Position numbers and translations under genes: made by a program. Under the pieces are notes generated by a model. The model was not told where the DNA came from, did no database searches, and saw only the letters and a list, made by a program, of their open reading frames with translations. Of a stretch of DNA of 64,000 bases, positions 61,464 to 64,000 are shown in pieces. The DNA lies in NCBI GenBank assembly GCA_964545315.1, contig CAZJGI010000008.1:1-64000 (forward strand), read 5' to 3'. Within the stretch, counting starts at the first letter, position 1. Each line of letters opens with the position of its first letter. Source of the DNA: JAAYJR01 sp964545315 (GTDB lineage: Bacteria; Bacteroidota; Bacteroidia; Bacteroidales; Prolixibacteraceae).

Positions 61464-62162
61464 ATGGATAACTATTCAGACATGAGAAATTGTCATATCG
61501 GGGCAGGAAGTGAAATTGCACCTAATGTAATTTTGGGTTATTATTACAGAGGTTGGTCAAAACCGGCGAGGATAGGCATGAATTCCCGCATTCACAGTGG
61601 AACAGTAATATATGCTGATACAGCTATAGGCAACAGGTTTACGTGTGGGCATAATGTAACCATAAGGGCGGAATGCGAAATCAGCGACAGGGTTGTCATT
61701 TTGCATGGTTGTACCCTGGAAGGAAAAATTATTATAGGTAAGGGCGTAAAAATAATGGCACACGTCTATATCCCGAGCAGGACAGTTATTGGTGAGATGA
61801 CATTTATCGGACCCGGGGTTACCATTCTGAACGCCAGAATACCAATGCGTGAACAGGGCATATCCGGTGTTACAATTGGTAATAATGTTGTTATAGGCGG
61901 GGGTTCCACAATAGGGCCCGGAGTTACAATTGGAGACAATGTCTTTATTGGTGCCGGAGCGCTGGTGCTTAAGGATATACCTTCCAATTCACTTGCATAT
62001 GGTTCACCTTCAATACACAAGCCGCTACCTGGAAAATTTGGTAAGATGAATGATCCTAAACAAATATTTACCGGCCTCGATCTATGGAATAACGTTCCGG
62101 ATGACGGAACATGGCTGGATGAGGATTTTTTTGGAAAAGAGGAATGGTTATCAGAAAAGTAA
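61464..62162 (+). CDS. Hexapeptide-repeat (LpxA-fold) acyltransferase
   Basis: A 232-residue left-handed parallel beta-helix protein. Repeats of the [IVL]-G-x4 type cover nearly the whole sequence, for example IGAGSEIAPNVILG, IGNRFTCGHNVTIRA, IGNNVVIGGGSTIGPGVTIGDNVFIGAGA. The His in TCGHNVTI or ILHGCTLEG could be the catalytic base. It transfers an acetyl or other acyl group to a sugar, as in WbbJ/NeuD-type enzymes; the acceptor is unknown. It is the last rightward gene of the cluster, and a bidirectional hairpin separates it from the rhamnosidase. Confidence 0.85.
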   Translation: MDNYSDMRNCHIGAGSEIAPNVILGYYYRGWSKPARIGMNSRIHSGTVIYADTAIGNRFTCGHNVTIRAECEISDRVVILHGCTLEGKIIIGKGVKIMAHVYIPSRTVIGEMTFIGPGVTILNARIPMREQGISGVTIGNNVVIGGGSTIGPGVTIGDNVFIGAGALVLKDIPSNSLAYGSPSIHKPLPGKFGKMNDPKQIFTGLDLWNNVPDDGTWLDEDFFGKEEWLSEK

Positions 62163-62179
62163 TCTTAAACATCTGAGCA

Positions 62180-62224
62180 TTTTTACCGGGACGGCCACCT
62201 CCCTGTGATCGTCCCGGTAGAAAA
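62180..62224. terminator. Bidirectional terminator between acyltransferase and rhamnosidase
   Basis: TACCGGGACG (62184-62193) pairs perfectly with 62210-62219, loop of 16, T-run before and A-run after, so it can stop transcription from both convergent genes. Confidence 0.8.
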
Positions 62225-64000
62225 TCACCAATATCTTATTCTATAACTCTTTCCGGATTCTTCTAAATCAATTTCATAAGTATTATTCCCTGTATCTGAT
62301 ATCTTAACCCCTTTATCTGCTTTAGGAGTTTTATTGCTAATTATTTTAAGTATACCACCTTTAGATACAGTATTTACAGTTATTTCTTTTTTATCCATAT
62401 AAATTTGAATATCACCATGTGGGGTAGGCACTTTACCACTCATCCATTCCAGGCCGGCAAGTGAGGGTTCGATAATATAAGACCCATATCCGGGAGATGT
62501 TGGTTTTACTCCCATGAGATATTTTCCGAAGAGATAAACCGGGTTAGCGCCCCAGGCATGACACAGACTTTTCCCAAAAGGACGTCCATACATGGCATAA
62601 TGTTCATCGCCTGATTGACGGGGATCATAAGCTTCCCAAATTGAGGTAGCACCAAGTTTCAACATTCCTCCCCAATAGTCCCTGACAAACCCGAGTGCTT
62701 TTTCCTCCTCTCCAATCTCACACAGTGAAGCAAGTTCATAAAATTTCATATAGGGGGTTGTTATTTGAAGTACATCATCATTTAATATTACATTGTCCCT
62801 GATCTTTTTTTTCATCTCATCGTCGGCGTAACCCAAAAGAATAGAAAACATATTTGCATAGCGTGTAACAGTATTTGATAATTTACCATCTTTCCTGTTA
62901 TGTAAAAAAGCATTTTTCTGGTCACTCCAAAAGGTATTGACTAGATTCTCCCTTACCTCTCTTGACAGATCATTACATTTAACGGAATACTCTTTATCAC
63001 CTGCAATTCCTGCGCAAAGTGACACAGCCTCAAGGCTCCTGGCAAGCAAGAGCTGTTCAAAGCTCACTTCCCCTTTTTTATCTATTTCTGCCCAATCAAT
63101 AAAAACCCAGTCACCCGGAAGCCCTTCAACAAATCCGTTATCATTGATCCTTCCAAGGCAAAACTCTGACATACTCTTCATTCTTGGATATATCTGTCTT
63201 ACAAAAGCAGTATCACCTGTATAAAAAAAATGGTCATAAATACCCATCATCCAGTAAAATGAATAATCAAGTATTGTGTTAATATGTGTTTCAACAGGAT
63301 CGTGTCCGCGAAGAGCATAGAGTGTCCGTTTATTGACATCTTCATCAAAAAAAGTATAAAAATTCATCAGGTAACTCTGATATGCATCCCCACTCCATAT
63401 CCATCTGTCACGTTTAATTCCGTCGAGATGAAATTCCCGGGTATTAAGATGAAGGGTGTAAAGTGATACATCATAAATTCTGTTCAGGAGAGTATCCGAA
63501 CATTCGAAATCTCCTCTGTACTCTACAGGAAGATATTCGAACAGAGCAGAAATCTCATCAAAACTGACATTCCCCTCATTAACTGCATAAACATACCTGA
63601 ATGCGCGGGTTTCAGTTAAATGGTCGGAAGGGATATCTTTGTCCACATCAATAAAATCATATGTTTCTGCCTGCATTTCAGCAAGCGCTTCCTGCCTGGT
63701 TTCTCCATAATATAAGGCCAGCTTCCCCTCACCCTTAAGATCCTTAACAACAATCTTTCCAAAGGTTTCTTTGCCAAAGTCAATTAAAACAGTATTGGTT
63801 TCCTGTGCCAGAACATTACCTTTTACCGGCGTATATTCAAGTGAAAAAGCAGATGGAGGTTTTACAGGGTCAAAAAATTTTCCGGATGCTGCAGTATAAA
63901 ATTTTTGATTCTGATTTGTCGTCCTCCAGGTTTCATCGGTATAAATAGTTTTTCCCTGTACCAACAGCGAGGGAAATGTTTTATAGTTCTCTACCAGAAA
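62225..64000 (-). CDS. Alpha-L-rhamnosidase (GH78), N-terminus outside window
   Basis: The frame is open to the right edge (591 codons visible, 5' end missing), so residue numbering is from the edge. A beta-sandwich part (FGKETFGKIVVKDL) leads to the (alpha/alpha)6 barrel, with the GH78 signature DGIKRDRWIWSGDAYQ and GDWVFIDWAEIDKKG; VNPVYL-like C-terminal beta domain (ANPVYLFGKYLMGV) ends it. It hydrolyses terminal alpha-L-rhamnose. Unlike the sulfatase-linked GH78 in 25.7-29.3 kb (DGDRER), it carries the typical KRDR form, so the two are not recent duplicates. It belongs with the oxidoreductase/acyltransferase cluster by position, on the opposite strand. Confidence 0.88.
   Translation of the reverse strand, partial: FLVENYKTFPSLLVQGKTIYTDETWRTTNQNQKFYTAASGKFFDPVKPPSAFSLEYTPVKGNVLAQETNTVLIDFGKETFGKIVVKDLKGEGKLALYYGETRQEALAEMQAETYDFIDVDKDIPSDHLTETRAFRYVYAVNEGNVSFDEISALFEYLPVEYRGDFECSDTLLNRIYDVSLYTLHLNTREFHLDGIKRDRWIWSGDAYQSYLMNFYTFFDEDVNKRTLYALRGHDPVETHINTILDYSFYWMMGIYDHFFYTGDTAFVRQIYPRMKSMSEFCLGRINDNGFVEGLPGDWVFIDWAEIDKKGEVSFEQLLLARSLEAVSLCAGIAGDKEYSVKCNDLSREVRENLVNTFWSDQKNAFLHNRKDGKLSNTVTRYANMFSILLGYADDEMKKKIRDNVILNDDVLQITTPYMKFYELASLCEIGEEEKALGFVRDYWGGMLKLGATSIWEAYDPRQSGDEHYAMYGRPFGKSLCHAWGANPVYLFGKYLMGVKPTSPGYGSYIIEPSLAGLEWMSGKVPTPHGDIQIYMDKKEITVNTVSKGGILKIISNKTPKADKGVKISDTGNNTYEIDLEESGKSYRIRYW

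Noticed and set aside
1..64000. CRISPR array, prophage or insertion sequence
   Set aside because: No regularly spaced repeats, integrase, transposase or phage structural genes were seen; repeated elements are Asp boxes, TPRs and hexapeptide repeats inside proteins.

Overview
The window looks like a chromosomal segment of an AT-rich Bacteroidota bacterium, probably Bacteroidales-like. Supporting signs are the TonB receptor/DUF4249 pair, DUF2807 and GldA/F/G-type proteins, Bacteroidota-only family variants, and repeated promoter-like TAnnTTTG boxes (often with TTG 17-20 bases upstream) ahead of transcription units. Nothing indicates a plasmid or phage; there is no rRNA, CRISPR array or intact insertion sequence. 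Several genes point to a free-living degrader of sulfated and rhamnose-containing glycans that ferments to short-chain acids.

Layout. 1-3.0 kb: a truncated secreted protein, an orphan PAS/LuxR regulator, a tRNA-Glu(CUC) with a PIN-like gene remnant beside it, and a calpain-like protein whose nucleophilic Cys is Ser. 3.0-10.6 kb: a radical SAM protein, then a leftward five-gene operon (TonB receptor, DUF4249 lipoprotein, N-acetylneuraminate-lyase-like aldolase, BNR sialidase, GH99-like/WbsX protein) that looks like a sialoside-use locus without SusD. 10.8-13.1 kb: an EF-G paralogue with an altered GTPase centre. 13.1-18.2 kb: an SOS-type mutagenesis module, with Y-family polymerase and DnaE2-like polymerase divergent from an XRE/S24 self-cleaving repressor and a symmetric operator-promoter between them. 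18.2-25.6 kb: glycosyltransferase, membrane protein, an M16 peptidase followed by an amidohydrolase relic, HAD phosphatase, TPR protein.

25.7-29.3 kb: one 1180-residue secreted protein joining a sulfatase to an alpha-L-rhamnosidase. 29.3-40.3 kb: an acyl-CoA/acetate block with butyrate kinase, phosphate butyryltransferase and acetate kinase leftwards, and AMP-forming acetyl-CoA synthetase, an OFA-type transporter, an ADP-forming acetyl-CoA synthetase fused to a GNAT acetyltransferase, and a sirtuin rightwards. This places two acetate activation routes, a possible lysine acetylase and a deacetylase together. 40.3-53.2 kb: mostly housekeeping and envelope genes (NlpC/P60, PgpH-type HD phosphodiesterase, S41 protease, DUF2807, alcohol dehydrogenase, class IV aminotransferase, TrhA/hemolysin III, rhamnulokinase, ArfB, CPBP protease, 1-Cys peroxiredoxin).

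53.2-57.5 kb: a GldA/F/G-like ABC exporter operon ending in DUF4340. 57.9-64.0 kb: a glycan-related cluster (Tat-exported Gfo/Idh oxidoreductase, an orphan small membrane-anchored protein, a beta-propeller-like secreted protein, a hexapeptide acyltransferase, and a second alpha-L-rhamnosidase running off the right edge). The two rhamnosidases plus rhamnulokinase suggest rhamnose as a carbon source. All family assignments are from reading the sequence; no database search was run.
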